The notes under the pieces: generated by a model
Seen by the model: the letters and a program-made list of their open reading frames with translations, nothing else
Database searches by the model: none
Told to the model about the DNA's origin: nothing
Translations under genes and position numbers: made by a program
In this document: positions 1-12,417 of the stretch, in pieces
How the letters are laid out: the number at the start of each line of letters is the position of its first letter
Position numbering within the stretch: the stretch's first letter is position 1
Assembly: GCA_021442155.1 (NCBI GenBank)
Contig: CM038221.1
Location: 44,773,648-44,837,647 of the forward strand
Direction of reading: 5' to 3'
DNA: 64,000 nt
Source of the DNA: Cymbidium sinense
Lineage: Eukaryota; Streptophyta; Magnoliopsida; Asparagales; Orchidaceae

Positions 1-2303
1 AATATAAGCCATTCAAAAGGGAATTAATTAATTTTAGGTAGGGATGAAAAGAGAGTGATCCTATCTTCTCCTCTCTTTATAACACTTAGTTGTTAGTGTA
101 ATCCAAATGAAACAAAAGAACATTAAGTAAAATTTACAAATCAATTAAACCATTTAAATTTCAACCACCCTTCATAATTAAATCTCTTCATACTTAGAAA
201 ATGCTAACTCTAAAGCCTAGTTATGACATACCACATAAGCCTTAACACACACATTAGAATTAAGTCACCACTTCTAGCTTTATGTTCGGGCAGTGCATGG
301 TTTGATGTATGTTTATTTTATAATATATTATTGTAGACTGGATGTTAGGGTGTATGCTGGATGTAGTGTGATTAGCCTAATCATGTTTTTTTGCAAGATT
401 ATGTTTAAGGGTGCTTAAAATAAATATAAATGCTCTTTTTTGTGGGTTGCTTAACCCCTAAGCATAATCTAAATTAGGACAAGTGGTCTTGGTTACCCAT
501 GTGCAGGGTACTAAGTTCAAATTATTCATATAATTGTTTGAGTTGTATGGTGTGTGTAGCTAACACTTATTTTATAGGTGTAGTTAGATTTACTTTTCCT
601 ATTTTTGATGTAATTGTGCATTAGGAATTTGGTTAAGTGTTATGGGGGTTAAGGATGAATATTGGCCAAAAGGTTCAATCCTAGAGTGCCATGTGATGCC
701 TAGAAGCCTACCAAATCAATGAAGTAAATCAAATGAAGAAATGGCATGAATATGAAGACCCCCATAATTTCATTTATTTATGTAATTATAATTATTCTTT
801 CATATACTGGGATGTATAAGGGTAGAGCTCGGCTACCCATCTTTTTTCGTTGCACGGGTACACCAATAAGGCCTATTATTCTTTCACATTGAGTTTATAA
901 ATTAATTGATGCTTTGTTTATAATTGTGTAATAGAAATGATATGTATTTTCTTAGTTTCTTCATATATGATGATTTAATGTTTGGCTTGGATCCGTTTAG
1001 GCTCTTAGGGAAAAATAAAATTTTTACCCCAACCACAACTCATAACTAAATTTTCTAAAATAACTCATAACCTCATATAAAAGCCTAGGCATTAAATCAA
1101 GATAAATAAAAAATTTAGCAACCCCTTAGCTAGATGATGCTTTAATATCATGCATATCATATTTCATTCTTGCTAGAGAGGGTTTTAATCCTTGCATGAG
1201 GGGAAGACTTAACCATTTAGGGTCTCTCTTATGGTAGAAAATACCTCTTTCTCTCTGATTTAGCCCATAACTCATTTCATCATGCATTTAGGCATATAAA
1301 ATCCTATGGCCTGTGACAAAATAAGATGTCCAAAATCAAATAAAATTTGATAAAAATTTGCATTAAACTAAGTTATTATTCATACCACTCATGCTCTAGT
1401 GTTTTAGGGAGTGAGTTTAAGGACTTTAGTTTTCTTCTAAATAATCCTAACCATCTTGCAAAACATATGACTTGACCACATGATTTTAAAATGTAGGAGT
1501 TAGCTGGCTGACACTCTAGGTGGTTATAAGTCCAACAGTCGGGTGGTTTACCCTCTCTTGTGGAGGTAAACAATATACCCATTTTCACCTTAGATTTAGG
1601 ATGTGTTTTGTTCCTCGCCAAAGCTCCATAGATTTAGGATCTGAAGTTGCTATTTCCCCTTGAAATATAAGCATAAATTCTCACCTCTTAGGCATTTCCA
1701 CAATCTTGCAGTGTGAGATTATAAGTTCTAACTTTTTAATAAATTTTAACTAAAATAAATAATTCCCTTCAATTTCAAATATATAAAGACCAACCTTAGG
1801 ATAGTTTGGGATGCTCATTAGATTTTCTAGTATCATGAGTATCCCTTACTCATCTCTCTTTTGGCTTGATAAATAAGTCTCTCCTTTGATCTATCAATTT
1901 GATTTTTCAAACATAGCCAATTTATTAATAGTCCTATTTTGAAATCTTTGGAGACAATGGTTGCCTACTTTAATCGAGAGTATTCCTAAGAACTCACTTT
2001 TCTTAGGATAATTAACTGGGGCTTGCTCCCATAAAAAAACTTTAGAACTCGATTTAAATAAACCCTTTTATTCATCCATGAAAGTAGGAGAAAAATCTCT
2101 AGTACATTCGAAGACCCATTATGCCTTAGGAGTCCTTATTAGGTGATTAGGTCCATCATAGGATAGTGATTTCTATCTTTCGAGATAGTGCACTATTTCG
2201 TGATGTCATACCCGATCACCTTAATAAGTATACCCTCAGATTTGCATGGTGTCCTCCCCAATACACACACATATCATGCAAAAATAAATACCATAGATTT
2301 TTC
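1..2303 (+). repeat. 5' LTR (3' part only) of a giant-LTR Ty3/gypsy Tat-like element
   Basis: The segment matches 23680-25998 in the same orientation, for example the shared stretch near 60-120 and 23740-23810 around TTCTCCTCTCTTTATAACAC and the shared end near 2100-2290. It matches 4780-7000 and 33990-36250 in reverse complement. It ends just before a tRNA-Arg-like primer binding site, which fixes it as the 3' end of a 5' LTR on the + strand. The start lies outside the window. It has no coding capacity. Confidence 0.75.
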
Positions 2304-2316
2304 TGGCGACTTCGCT
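2304..2316 (+). other. Primer binding site, tRNA-Arg type
   Basis: TGGCGACTTCGCT matches the complement of the 3' end of plant tRNA-Arg(ACG), whose acceptor end reads AGCGGAGTCGCCA, at 12 of 13 positions. Use of tRNA-Arg is known for the Tat/Ogre lineage of plant Ty3/gypsy elements. Decayed counterparts lie at 4709-4717 (reverse strand) and about 33975-33990 (reverse strand) in other copies. The tRNA sequence is from memory. Confidence 0.65.
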
Positions 2317-4057
2317 AAACACGGTTTCTCTCTCCATCTCTAGTAGACAATTGTTTCCATCATAGTGGACTTGTATTTTATAAGTCTAGACTATCTTTCT
2401 TTCCATTGGCACTTAGCTTATTTCATTCTTAAGCAAAGCTAGCCAACATTCTCTAGGTTTTAGGACCTCACTCATTGTAGGTCTTGAAACCCATATTGGT
2501 TTTCCATAATAGGTAAAAAATAAATAAAAATCAACTCATGAAGGGAGATGACAAAAATTTAGAACCTCTTTACCACTAACTTGGTGAGGCAAGGTTCATC
2601 TTAATGTTTAGAAAATAAACTCTTTTGCAAAATGCCACTTTCTAAAAGCACCTTTTTCAAAACTCACATAACAAATGATTTTAAAAATTTTCAAAAAAGC
2701 ATAAAACTCATATAACCAAACCTCATATAACAATCCCCATGAGATGGAGGTTCTTTTCAAAATCAAGATCAAAATTATTTTTGAAAAGCATCTTTCTGGA
2801 AAACAGCTATCTCCATTCAACATGCTCAAATTTGTTAAATGAAGATTCTGTATTTAAATAAAATCATAGCGTAAAATTGAAACTCCACTTAACATATTTC
2901 ACATATGCTAAAGTTGGAGTTTCCCTCATTTTCAAAAGCACACTTTTGAAAATGACTATCTCTATTCAACATGCTTAAATATGTTGAATGAAGATTCTAT
3001 TTTCAAATAAAATCATAGCATAAAATTGAAACTTCACTTAACATACTTCACATATGCTAGAGTTAATGTTACTCTCTTTTCAAAAGTAAGAAATCACACA
3101 TGAAAGCAAGACATGTCATTGAACTCTATTTAACATACATAAATTTGTTAAATAGATTTCCCTTTTTCAAAAATCATATCACATTTGATTCTTACTACAT
3201 ACCAAATTTGTTTAAGTAAGAATCTCAATTTAAAAAATCATATCACATTTGACTCCCACTTAACATACCAAATTTATTAAGTGATAGTCTCATTTTCAAG
3301 AAATCATATCACATTTGATTCCTACTGAACATACCAAATTTGTTAAGTAAGAATCCCATTTTCAAAGATCATATCACATTTGGATTTCACTTAACATACC
3401 AAATTTGTTAGTATCATTTTTAAAACACAAATCATATCATTTTTCCAACATACCCAAATTTGTTAAGTGAGAGTCTCACTTTCAAAAAGCAAAATCATAT
3501 CATTTGACTCCCACTTAACATACCAAATTTGTTAAGTGAGAGTCTCCAAACACAAATCATATCACATTTGGTTCTTACTTAACATACAAAATTTATTAAG
3601 TAAGAAGCCCCACTTTCAAATCAAATCAACTTATATCACACACATAGTCAATCACAACAAGAAAAGATTTTTCATAAAATTTCTAAACATACAATCATCA
3701 CCTTTCCTTGGCATACCTAAATTTGCCAAGTAAAGTTTTAAAAAATTTCAAACAAGATAACAACACAAATATCTTCAAAGGTCTCTCCAAATATTTGAAC
3801 CCCGCCCAACCTACTTAAATTGGTTGAGTATGGGCTCCAAATCAAAATCATATGATGAAGATCCTCACATATCAAAATCTCTCCATGTCCCCACTTGGCA
3901 TAACTAAATTTGTTGAGTGTGGGTTCAAATTTCCAAATCAAGTCTAGAATTTATTTCTGAAGGTGAATACCAAGGAAAAAGGGGTTGATTCAATTATGTT
4001 TTGAATTAATGTTGAGTTTCAGCTCAGTCAATTTTTGTTCAGCTTAGTTTATTACAC
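2317..4057 (+). other. 5' leader of the Tat-like element
   Basis: Non-coding stretch between the primer site and the first ORF. Its first part (2320-2640) matches, in reverse complement, 33540-33975 of the second element, so it belongs to the family. Its second part is the stem-loop array listed separately. An imperfect hairpin near 2491-2515 corresponds to a perfect one in the second element (33782-33801). Confidence 0.6.
2806..3925 (+). repeat. Tandem array of stem-loop units in the leader
   Basis: About fourteen diverged units, many about 60-70 bp long, each holding an inverted repeat around a loop close to ATACCAAATTT, separated by TTTTCAAAAATCATATCACA-like spacers. Clear stems include 3125-3155 (CTATTTAAC with GTTAAATAG), 3187-3224 (GATTCTTACT with AGTAAGAATC), 3506-3544 (ACTTAAC with GTTAAGT), 3570-3609, 3701-3735 (CTTGGCA with TGCCAAG), 3801-3836 (CCAACC with GGTTG) and 3889-3923. 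Stem sequences differ between units but still pair; loop and spacer are better conserved. In the last unit some stem pairs would be G-U in + strand RNA, the sense of the element. Some units (near 3030, 3381-3415, 3443-3475) are degraded. Confidence 0.75.
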
Positions 4058-4285
4058 ATGGATCCTAGCAAGTTTGTGTTCTCCTTCCCATTCGGTGTTG
4101 AGTTGGCCCTGGATCAGGCCAAGCTCACCTCTCCCATAGTGTGTCTAATTCAGTTTGGTCATGGATTCAAGGTTATGCATGCTACTTGTGAGGGGACAAT
4201 CCTCACGAAAGTCAGTAGGGAGGAGGTGGTGCAGACACCACTTATTTGCCTGACATGCCTTCTGACTCTAAGGTCCCTCCACTGA
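4058..4285 (+). pseudogene. Short ORF after the leader, possible gag or extra-ORF remnant
   Basis: A 75-codon ORF starting MDPSKFVFSFPFGVELALDQ. I recognise no domain. A relative is encoded on the opposite strand at 33438-33247 (MSYGKLIFSFAFDVDLAMDQ), with a shared SREEV near the end of both. Homology at DNA level continues past the stop (4240-4320 with 33250-33160). Both copies lie directly downstream of the leader, where gag or the extra first ORF of Ogre-type elements would be. The ORF is followed after about 200 bp by RT, so most of gag and all of protease have been lost by deletion. Confidence 0.5.
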
Positions 4286-4509
4286 AGAGGAAGGTAGTAG
4301 AGGTCCCCATAGTGAGAGCAGCTGAAGCCCAGTTAGTAGCTAATGTATGTGGTTCCCCATTTGTTCCATCTTGTTGTCTGTGTCATGAGGGCTGACACCT
4401 CCTAATTGGTCCCATGAAATTATGAAGAAATATCTTGTTTATCTCCTGGCATTGCAGTCCATAAACTAGCAATAGATCCTAATATTAACGCTATCAAGTA
4501 GGCTTCTAG

Positions 4510-4687
4510 ACGCATGCGATTAGACATTGAGCAGCAGGTTATTTCTAAAATCAAGAAACTAATCAATGCTGGTTTTATTAGGGAAGAAAAATATCCTGCT
4601 TGGTTGGCCAATGTCATTCTAATTAAGAAAAAGAAATGTCAAATTCACATATGTGTTGATTTTAGGGATCTAAAAAAGGCATGTCCT
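4510..4687 (+). pseudogene. N-terminal piece of Ty3/gypsy reverse transcriptase
   Basis: The translation contains the start of a gypsy RT: the KLINAGFIRE motif, YPAWLANVILIKKK and CVDFRDLKKACP, all standard landmarks of the fingers region. The domain stops at 4687, where an inverted LTR copy begins. The rest resumes at 12418 on the same strand. The catalytic part is not in this piece. Confidence 0.85.
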
Positions 4688-7600
4688 TATTGGTTTAAAA
4701 TTTTCATAGGAGTCGCCTTCAAATCTATGGAGAGAAAGAAAGGCAAGACCTATAAAATTCATGTTTTAGGATGCCACGTAGATCCATAAATGTACTTATT
4801 CAAGTGATTGAGTATGCCATCAAGGAAATAGTGTACTGTCTCGAGAGACAGAAGTCACTACCCTTTAATGGACTTAATCACCTCAATAAAGACTCTTAAG
4901 GATGATGGTTCTGCATATGTATGATAGATTCTTCCCTTTTTACATGAGTAAAGCGAGTTTATTTTAAATTGAGTTCATTAAGTTCTAAGGCAATCATAGT
5001 TAATTACATCTTAAAGGATAAGATCCTTTAGGAAAACTCTCGATTAAGGTAAATGATCATTATCTTTGAAGATTTCAATGGGAAAGGATTATCAATCGAT
5101 TGGTTTTATTTTGAAAGATCAAACATCATTGATCAAAAGAGGGAGCTATTATCGAAGTCAAAATAGAAGATAAGTAGGAGATGTCCACGATGTTAGAAAA
5201 CTAGCGAGCTTCTCAAACTATCCTATAGTTGGGCTTTATATTTTTGAAATTTCTTAGCTTATTTAAGTTATATTTTTCATTAGAAATATAAAACTTAAGA
5301 TTCCTTAACACAAGATTACAAAAATGCCTAAGAGGCAAGGAATTATGCTTATGGCCCACAAAGGGGAGAAGCAACCTAAATCTAGGGAGCGAGAGCCAAG
5401 CACAAACTAAATCTAAGGTGAAAATGGGTGTTGGTTTGCCTCCACAAGAGAGGAAAACCACGACTTTTGGACTTACAACCGCCTGGGTGGCGCCAACTAA
5501 CTCCTCCCAATTTTAAATACATGTAGGAAAGTCTTTATGTTTATGCAAGATAGCTAAGCTATTTATTTAGAAAGAGACTAGTCCTTAAACTTACTCCCTA
5601 AAGAGACTAGATCATGTAAAGGACATGCTTCAAATGACCTAAATCTAATGCAAATTTCATTTTATTTTTTTATTTTGGACAATTATTTTGACTGATAAAA
5701 GGATTCATTATGACTAATGCATGAGAAAGAAGGTTATTGGCCAAAATCAGTGAGAAGGGTGGAAGTGAGTTTCACCATGGCTCTCAAAGGTCAAGCCAAG
5801 TTTCTTCTGGCAAAGGTGGAAGCCCTCCAATCAAGAGTGAAATAAGATGCATTTGGGCATGATGTTACAAAAGTAATGCTCATCCAGCTAAGGGGTTGCT
5901 AATTCTTTTATTTTGATTTTAAACTTAAGCTTTAGATGAGGTTATGAGTTGTTTAATTTTATTTTTGAGTTGTTAGGTTGAGTAAAAGATTTATTTTTCC
6001 CTAAAGAGCCTAATCCACATCCAGGCCATACATAAAACAAGGAAGAAACTATGAAAAGCATGCCACTTAATGCAAAGGCTAAACAAATCATAAATCAATT
6101 TATAAAGCTAATCGCAAAAAGAATAAAGGTCGTATGGTGGGCACCACGCACAAACCCAAAATATCAAATGTGGTAGCGAGCTCTACCCTTATACAACCCG
6201 GATTACAAATGAATTAAATTATAATTAAGCAAGGAATTCATTATTATGGGGGTCTTCAAGCTTTATTTCTTGTCTTCTTTTCATCTTTCTTCTTTATTTC
6301 TTCTTTTGGTTCCTTCTTTTGGATGGTTGGATGATAGATGCTCCAAGGATTCACATGGTGCATAAGATAAGATCTTATAACCAATGTTCATTCTAATCCC
6401 CATAATAATTATTCCAAATATCTTAATTTCATAAATTTAGATGAAAAGGAAAAAGTGGATATCTAACTAACACCTGCAAAACAAAGGTTAGCTAAAACAC
6501 ACCATAAAAATTCCATGCATGTATATTGGACTTATCACCCCACACATGGGTGATTAAGTACACCTAGCCTATTGGATTATGCTTAGGGATATAAAGCACC
6601 TGTAAGTAAAAGTATTTATATTTTTTATTTATGATAGCACCCCTTAAGCATAATCCCCTGCAAGAAAGAGTAGGTAGACTAAGAGCATCCTACCATTCAT
6701 TCTATGAGCATACACTCTAACATCCAATCTAAAACATATATCACAAATCAAAACAAACATTAAACCATGCATCTACCTAACCTAAATCTAGAAGTGGTGA
6801 CTTAAGCTAATAAGTGTGCTTTGAAGGCTTGTGTGGTATGACTAGCTATGTCTTTAGGTTTAAATTTTCTAAGTGGAAGAACATGTTCAACTTAGAGGAG
6901 GGTTTCATTTAAGTTGTTTAATTATTTTGGTTTGATTTTATTTCATGTTTTGATTTGGTTCAAGTGAATCCTACAATTAATTACTAAGTTATGAAGAGAG
7001 GGAAAGAGAACTTCTCTTCCTTCCATAACCTATGTAATTTCTAAAGTAGATTCACATTTTAGTTTTGTTTAAGTGAATATTTTGATTAAATCTTTTAATT
7101 AATCCTAAGTTTAGATGAACTCTAAACAAACCTATTAAAAAAAGGCATTTTAAGATTAAATAAAATGAATCAAAATTCACATAACACATATTACTTCATT
7201 TCTTTCCCAATATATATAACATGCATATGAATAGACTCTAAGCATATCTATACATATGTATGAGAGTATTTAACATACTTTATGATGCATACTAAGTAAT
7301 CCATTTATTGAAATTCAGAAGTTGAATATGCATGATTTTTCTTAAGTAGGAAGGGGTTTCCTTATCCAAATCTTCACATACACACATGAAAGTAAGAAAG
7401 GCATAAGTGAGTACAACACCATTATTAACCTGAGGTGTAAGGTACAAGACCTACTTAGGGCTACTTAAAGTGTCGCAACCTTGGGGTTGTCCAGACTAAT
7501 ATACCACTTTCCTAAAATATAAACATATGTATAAAAGAAATGAAATAGGAAAGGAGAATGCAAAAGTTGTTTAATGGATTCATTTTTTTGATGCAATTTA

Positions 7601-10389
7601 TGGATGCAAGTATAGGTAACCATTCTTAGGTGATAGCATAGGGATGAATAGGGTATGGAATTAAGTGTTAGGTTCTTTTCAAATGAACCTTACATCTTAC
7701 TAACTCCTATTCAAAACTATACCAACATAAGAAATAAAGAAAACCTATGCTAAGCATGCCTTTATAATCTATCACATGCAAGCTTATAATTAAAGTATAA
7801 GTAGCACACTTTCAGGTTTGATATTTGATTTATATGTTTTGAAAATAATTTGGATTTTAGTAGTGATAATAGTCATTCATATTTCTACTTTAGCCAACAT
7901 ATGCAAATTTGACATAAAGTAATTAATTTAATTTTAAAATTATGAATGCATGAAATCACATGACAAACAAATTCAACATGTTGGGAAAAGATTCAAAGTA
8001 ATGAAAGCATGTAAACAAGTTCACTTCACTTAAATCCTAAAGACATTCTTATAGAATAACAAAGTTTAAAATAAATCAAAGTGAATTCAAAGTAATTTTT
8101 GTTTAGTTTGGAGTTTGATTTAATTTTGAAAAGGTGAGATGAGTTTGCTATTCTTAACCAATTCCCACATGTGTTTGATATTTTTGTTTAATTTTTAGAT
8201 AATTAGATCCATTTTTATGCATTAGTTAGGTTAAGGTATGATTACTTAATTAACCCTTACCTACACCACCTTAAAATAATTAACCAAATAATTATGAGCC
8301 AATGAGATGACATAAAAACTCACAAGAAATTTAAATTTGCAATGCACCTAATAAAAAAAAAGGCCTAATGCAATTTGGCTCATAATTAAAGGTAAATTAA
8401 GCTAAGTGGTTTAGCTTAAGTAATTTCAAAACACCCTTTCATACATATGAATTTGGCTTTGATTTCTTTAATTGAACTTAGGCTATTAAACACCTAAGCA
8501 TCTACCCAAAGTAGATTAATTAAGTTCTGGAAACTTTATAAGTATTTTTTTAGAAATTAATTAAGGGGATAATTAATGAATTAACCCTTAATTAAGAGGA
8601 GATTAAAGAGAGAAGAGGGGGTTTAGGGAATAGCTTAGGGGAAATGGCCCAAAATTATTCCATAAATCTCTTACTTACTAGATCTGACCATAATCAACCC
8701 TAATCATGGATTAAAATCACTAATTATAACCTAATTATCCTTAATTACAAGGAGGATAATTAAGAAATCCATATGCAATTATTCTAATCAAGCCTTCAAT
8801 AAATTTAAGAAAATTAGGGAGGCATCATCCCTAAAACATACCCAAGAAATTTGGGATTAATCAGAAGCTTAATTAAAAAGTAATTAACAAAATAAAGTTT
8901 CTAATAAAACTAAAATTTAGAGAAAAAAATAATTCAAAACCCATTGAAATTAATTTTAAAATATTCTAGGTTGAATTATCTTTCCATAGGATTTTATTTT
9001 ATAATTTTCTAAAATTTTTAGAGGGAGTTATGAATTTTAGAAGATCCCTAAGTTAATTAGAAATTAATTAAGGAATTTAACTAATCCCCTGGTTCACGGT
9101 GCGACGCGTGGTGGTGGTGGTCAGTGCACTTTACACGCGTCATACTATGAGGGGTTTACTTAAATATCAAATCCCAGATGGTGGCTGGCGGTGCATGCAG
9201 TTTGATCTCTGTCGTCCGATCAAAGATCGAACGGCCAAAGATCTCCCTGTGGTTTTAAAATGAGTAAAGAATTTCTAAAGATGGGGAATTATCTCGGCCG
9301 TCCATCCAAAATGTGCGGATGGATGGCTAAGATCTCCCAAGTTTTTCTCCTCGATCAATAGAGAACGTCCATGATCAAGGGGAAGATCCAAGCTCGATCT
9401 AGCATGGATTCAAATCAAACTCAACCCACACCATCTAAAGCTAAAGAGCGGCAAATCCAATGGTAAAAAATCCATGGAATTGAAATTTCTTTCACAAAGC
9501 TCCACACCACATTGAGTTTAATGGTCAAAAAATTCCATACCTGCAGAGGTGATCACCTGCTGCTTGCGAAGTTTTATGGTGAGATGAAGCCTGGACGTAA
9601 AATTTGAGGTGAGTGATCTTCTATGGTCACCTCCTCCTTAGCTTGATTTTAATTGAATTGGATCTCCCCTTGCATCAAGAACTTGGAAGAGAGCTTGGGT
9701 GCACTCGACTTGGTCCTCTAATGAAGCTTGAAGAGGGAATTGAGTGAAGTTTGAGTGTGGAGAAAGTTCAAGAATGGATTGAGCTCCCCTGTCTTCACTG
9801 TTCAAAAACTAAGAAATGGGGAAATGGCAAGAGCTCTAGGAGGCTAGGGATCACTCTATGATGGCTCCTAAGTCTCTCTAGTACTCAATCGAATTAAGGA
9901 ATGATCAATTCAAATTGAATTAGTTGGAGTATATCTCCCACTTGAAGGATCTGATGGTTGCAAGCTTGTGTGCCATTTTGATCCAATTGATCATATTGGG
10001 AGGGTTGTTTGACTAGTTAAGAGTGCGCACATGGTCGATTTGAGCCAAGGAGTGGATTACCAACCTCCCATGTGCTTTAATTTGAGTTTCAGAGGGAGTT
10101 TGAATTTCCAATTTTGACCGATGGGGTCAAGTTTGGTCTAGGGACCAATTGGGCTGACCCAAACCCATTGGGTTGGGTGCACCACTCTTCACTAGGCCCC
10201 CTTTATCTTTTAGGAAAGCATCAAGTGAATGTGAAGAGGGTATGACCAAATTACCCATAGATTAAGCCAAAATTTGTTCTATGGACTAAGAGTAGAATGG
10301 TCATTTTGCTGATTTTTTAGTTTAGCTATGTTGGGTATGTGGAGAAACTAGGTTTGGCCAAGTTTCATGAGCTTTGGATTTCATTTGAT

Positions 10390-11230
10390 AGGGTTTGCCT
10401 CATGTTGACCCATTTACATCAAAATAGGTCAACTTGAGTCAAGTTGACCAGTAGGTCAACTTGAGTCAAGTTGACCAGTAGGTCAAATTGGGTCAAACCA
10501 AGGGTTGGGTCAAGTTCATATGACCATTTGAAATGTTTTGGTGGCTCTGGTTTGATTCAATTTGCTATAGTTTTGAATTTGGCTCATATGACTTCATTTA
10601 GGTCAAATGGGTCAAGTTGACCTATTTGACTCATTTAGCCTATTTGAAGTTGGTCAAAGGTAGGTTTAGGTTAGGTTATTCATATGGAGTGGATTGGTAT
10701 CTTTGTTTCCAATCAATTTTAGTTATGTTCAATTTGTGGAGTCTAGTTGGCCAGTGAGGCTTTGGTCAAGTTAAACAAGTGATTTGGAATGAACTTGGCC
10801 CATTGGTTCCAATCAATTTGACTTAGATCAAGTTTTGACACATTTTGATCCTTTAGGTCAAAATGGGTCAACTTGGGTCAACTGGCCAATTGGGCTAGGT
10901 TAGGCTTAAATGTTGGCTTGGTCAAGTTTAATCATAGGTCATGAGTGAACTTAGATCAATGGTTTCAATCAATTTGGCCTATGATGGAATTTGGCTATGT
11001 TAGGTTTCATTTTGGGTTAAGTGTTGACTTGGTCAACCCTTAGGTTCAACTTGGTTTTTGAATTTGATTGATTGATCATCCCATGATGATTGTTGATCAT
11101 GATGAGAGGGATATATGAGTTTGGTTCAATCCATATTAGTTAGGATTAAATTTGGCTCATAAGGGTACTTTAGGTCACTTTGGGTCAAGTGAGCCTAAGT
11201 GGGTCAAATGACTTGGTCAAAGCTTGATTT
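10390..11230 (-). promoter_or_regulatory. GGTCAA/TTGACC-rich block (W-box cores) in the inserted LTR
   Basis: Dense, partly regular repetition of GGTCAA and TTGACC separated by T-, A- and G-rich spacers. TTGAC[C/T] is the core bound by WRKY transcription factors. The same block recurs at 19100-20110, 30900-31920, 39480-40300 and 59100-60300 in the other LTR copies. Function is inferred from the motif only; a low-complexity origin is possible. Confidence 0.45.
10427..10476. repeat. Two tandem 23-bp odd palindromes
   Basis: GGTCAACTTGA, a central G and TCAAGTTGACC occur at 10427-10449 and again, identically, at 10454-10476. Each is a perfect inverted repeat around the central base and carries two outward-facing W-box cores. 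The exact repetition stands out in otherwise diverged DNA and suggests a recent local duplication. Confidence 0.8.
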
Positions 11231-12417
11231 GAAGTTGTTGATCTTGTATATGGACTCATGATTGAAATATAAATCCATTTACAAGTGGTTTGAAGTCAAA
11301 TGGGTTTAGATCCATTTGACAATTTCATATTCAAAGGAAGAATATGAAAGGGTTTTGGGTTTGATTTTTGAACTAGGTTTTGATTGTTTGATTGAAGTTT
11401 GCATTTATATATGATCTCATGATTGTAGGTTGATCGAATCATGAGAGAAAATCAAGGGTTTGGCTTGATTTGGAGTTGATTTGGCTAAAGTTCAAGATTT
11501 TGACTTGAAAGGCTTAGATTGGATTTTGAGTTGATTTGAGTTTTATTTTTGGAATAGGTTTTGATTGTTTGAATTTATATTTCATTTATATATGTGAATA
11601 TAACTAAGAGTATAAATGGATCATGAGAAAATTTCAAGGATTTGAAGTGGTTTGATCATGATTTAGGCTAAGTCCATTAAGAAGGATTTAAGGGACTTAG
11701 AAAAATTTCAAATTGGGAATTTAATTTTTGCATTTGATTTGATTGATTTATATTTATACTTCATTTATATATGTGAATATAAATGAGAATATAAATGAAT
11801 TTTGAGAAAATCTCATGAGTTTGAATTGATTTGATCAAAGTTTAGGGTAAGTCCATTAATAGAAAATTAAGGGACTTAAGAATTGGAATTATGAGTTTAG
11901 TTTGATTGATTTGAATTTATATTTCGCTTAGATATGTGAATATAAATAAGAATATAAATGAATTATGATAAGATCTTAAAGGTTTGATTTGGTTTAGATC
12001 ATAATTTTGATTAGGTCCTTAAGGGAAGATTAAGGACTTAGGCAAAATTTGAACTTAGGAATTTTTTTGATCGATTTTAAACATGAGTTTCATTTATAGA
12101 TTTCAATCATGGATTTCAATCATGGAGTTCAATCATGGAATTGATTTGAGTTTGTAGAAAATTAAATATAATAGATTTGAAGTTTGACTTGAAGAAGGGA
12201 AACTGAGGAATAGTTTAAGCTAAGGGTTGATAATTTTCCTAACACCCCTAAGGCATGACCTATTCCTATGGCTAACTCTTCTAAGTCTTCTAAGGCTAGG
12301 TTAAGTGTCCACCTAATCATTAGAAGTGTCTTAATACTAAGGAAATCTTAAGGTCTAAGAGGAGTATTATGTCTAAGATGGAGGGGTTGAGAGCTCATTC
12401 TAAAAATTAGATCAACA

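Larger units (their letters stand above)
4691..12417 (-). mobile_element. LTR copy inserted in reverse orientation inside the RT gene
   Basis: About 7.7 kb with no coding capacity. Read on the - strand it begins with TGTTGATC at 12417 and matches the 3' LTR at 18044-25998 throughout: the start region (12240-12400 with 18050-18200), the GGTCAA-rich block, the AATTAA-rich block and the end region. It separates two adjoining pieces of one RT domain. The flanks CTTAT (4686-4690) and GTTCT (12418-12422) may be a decayed 5-bp target duplication. A primer-site remnant (GGAGTCGCC, 4709-4717) lies just inside the left edge, which a clean solo LTR should lack, so it may be a partly deleted element; the left edge is uncertain by about 20 bp. 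Confidence 0.75.

Noticed and set aside
2806..3925. CRISPR-like array of palindromic repeats and spacers
   Set aside because: Both repeat and spacer recur in every unit, the genome is a plant nuclear one, and the array lies in a retrotransposon leader.
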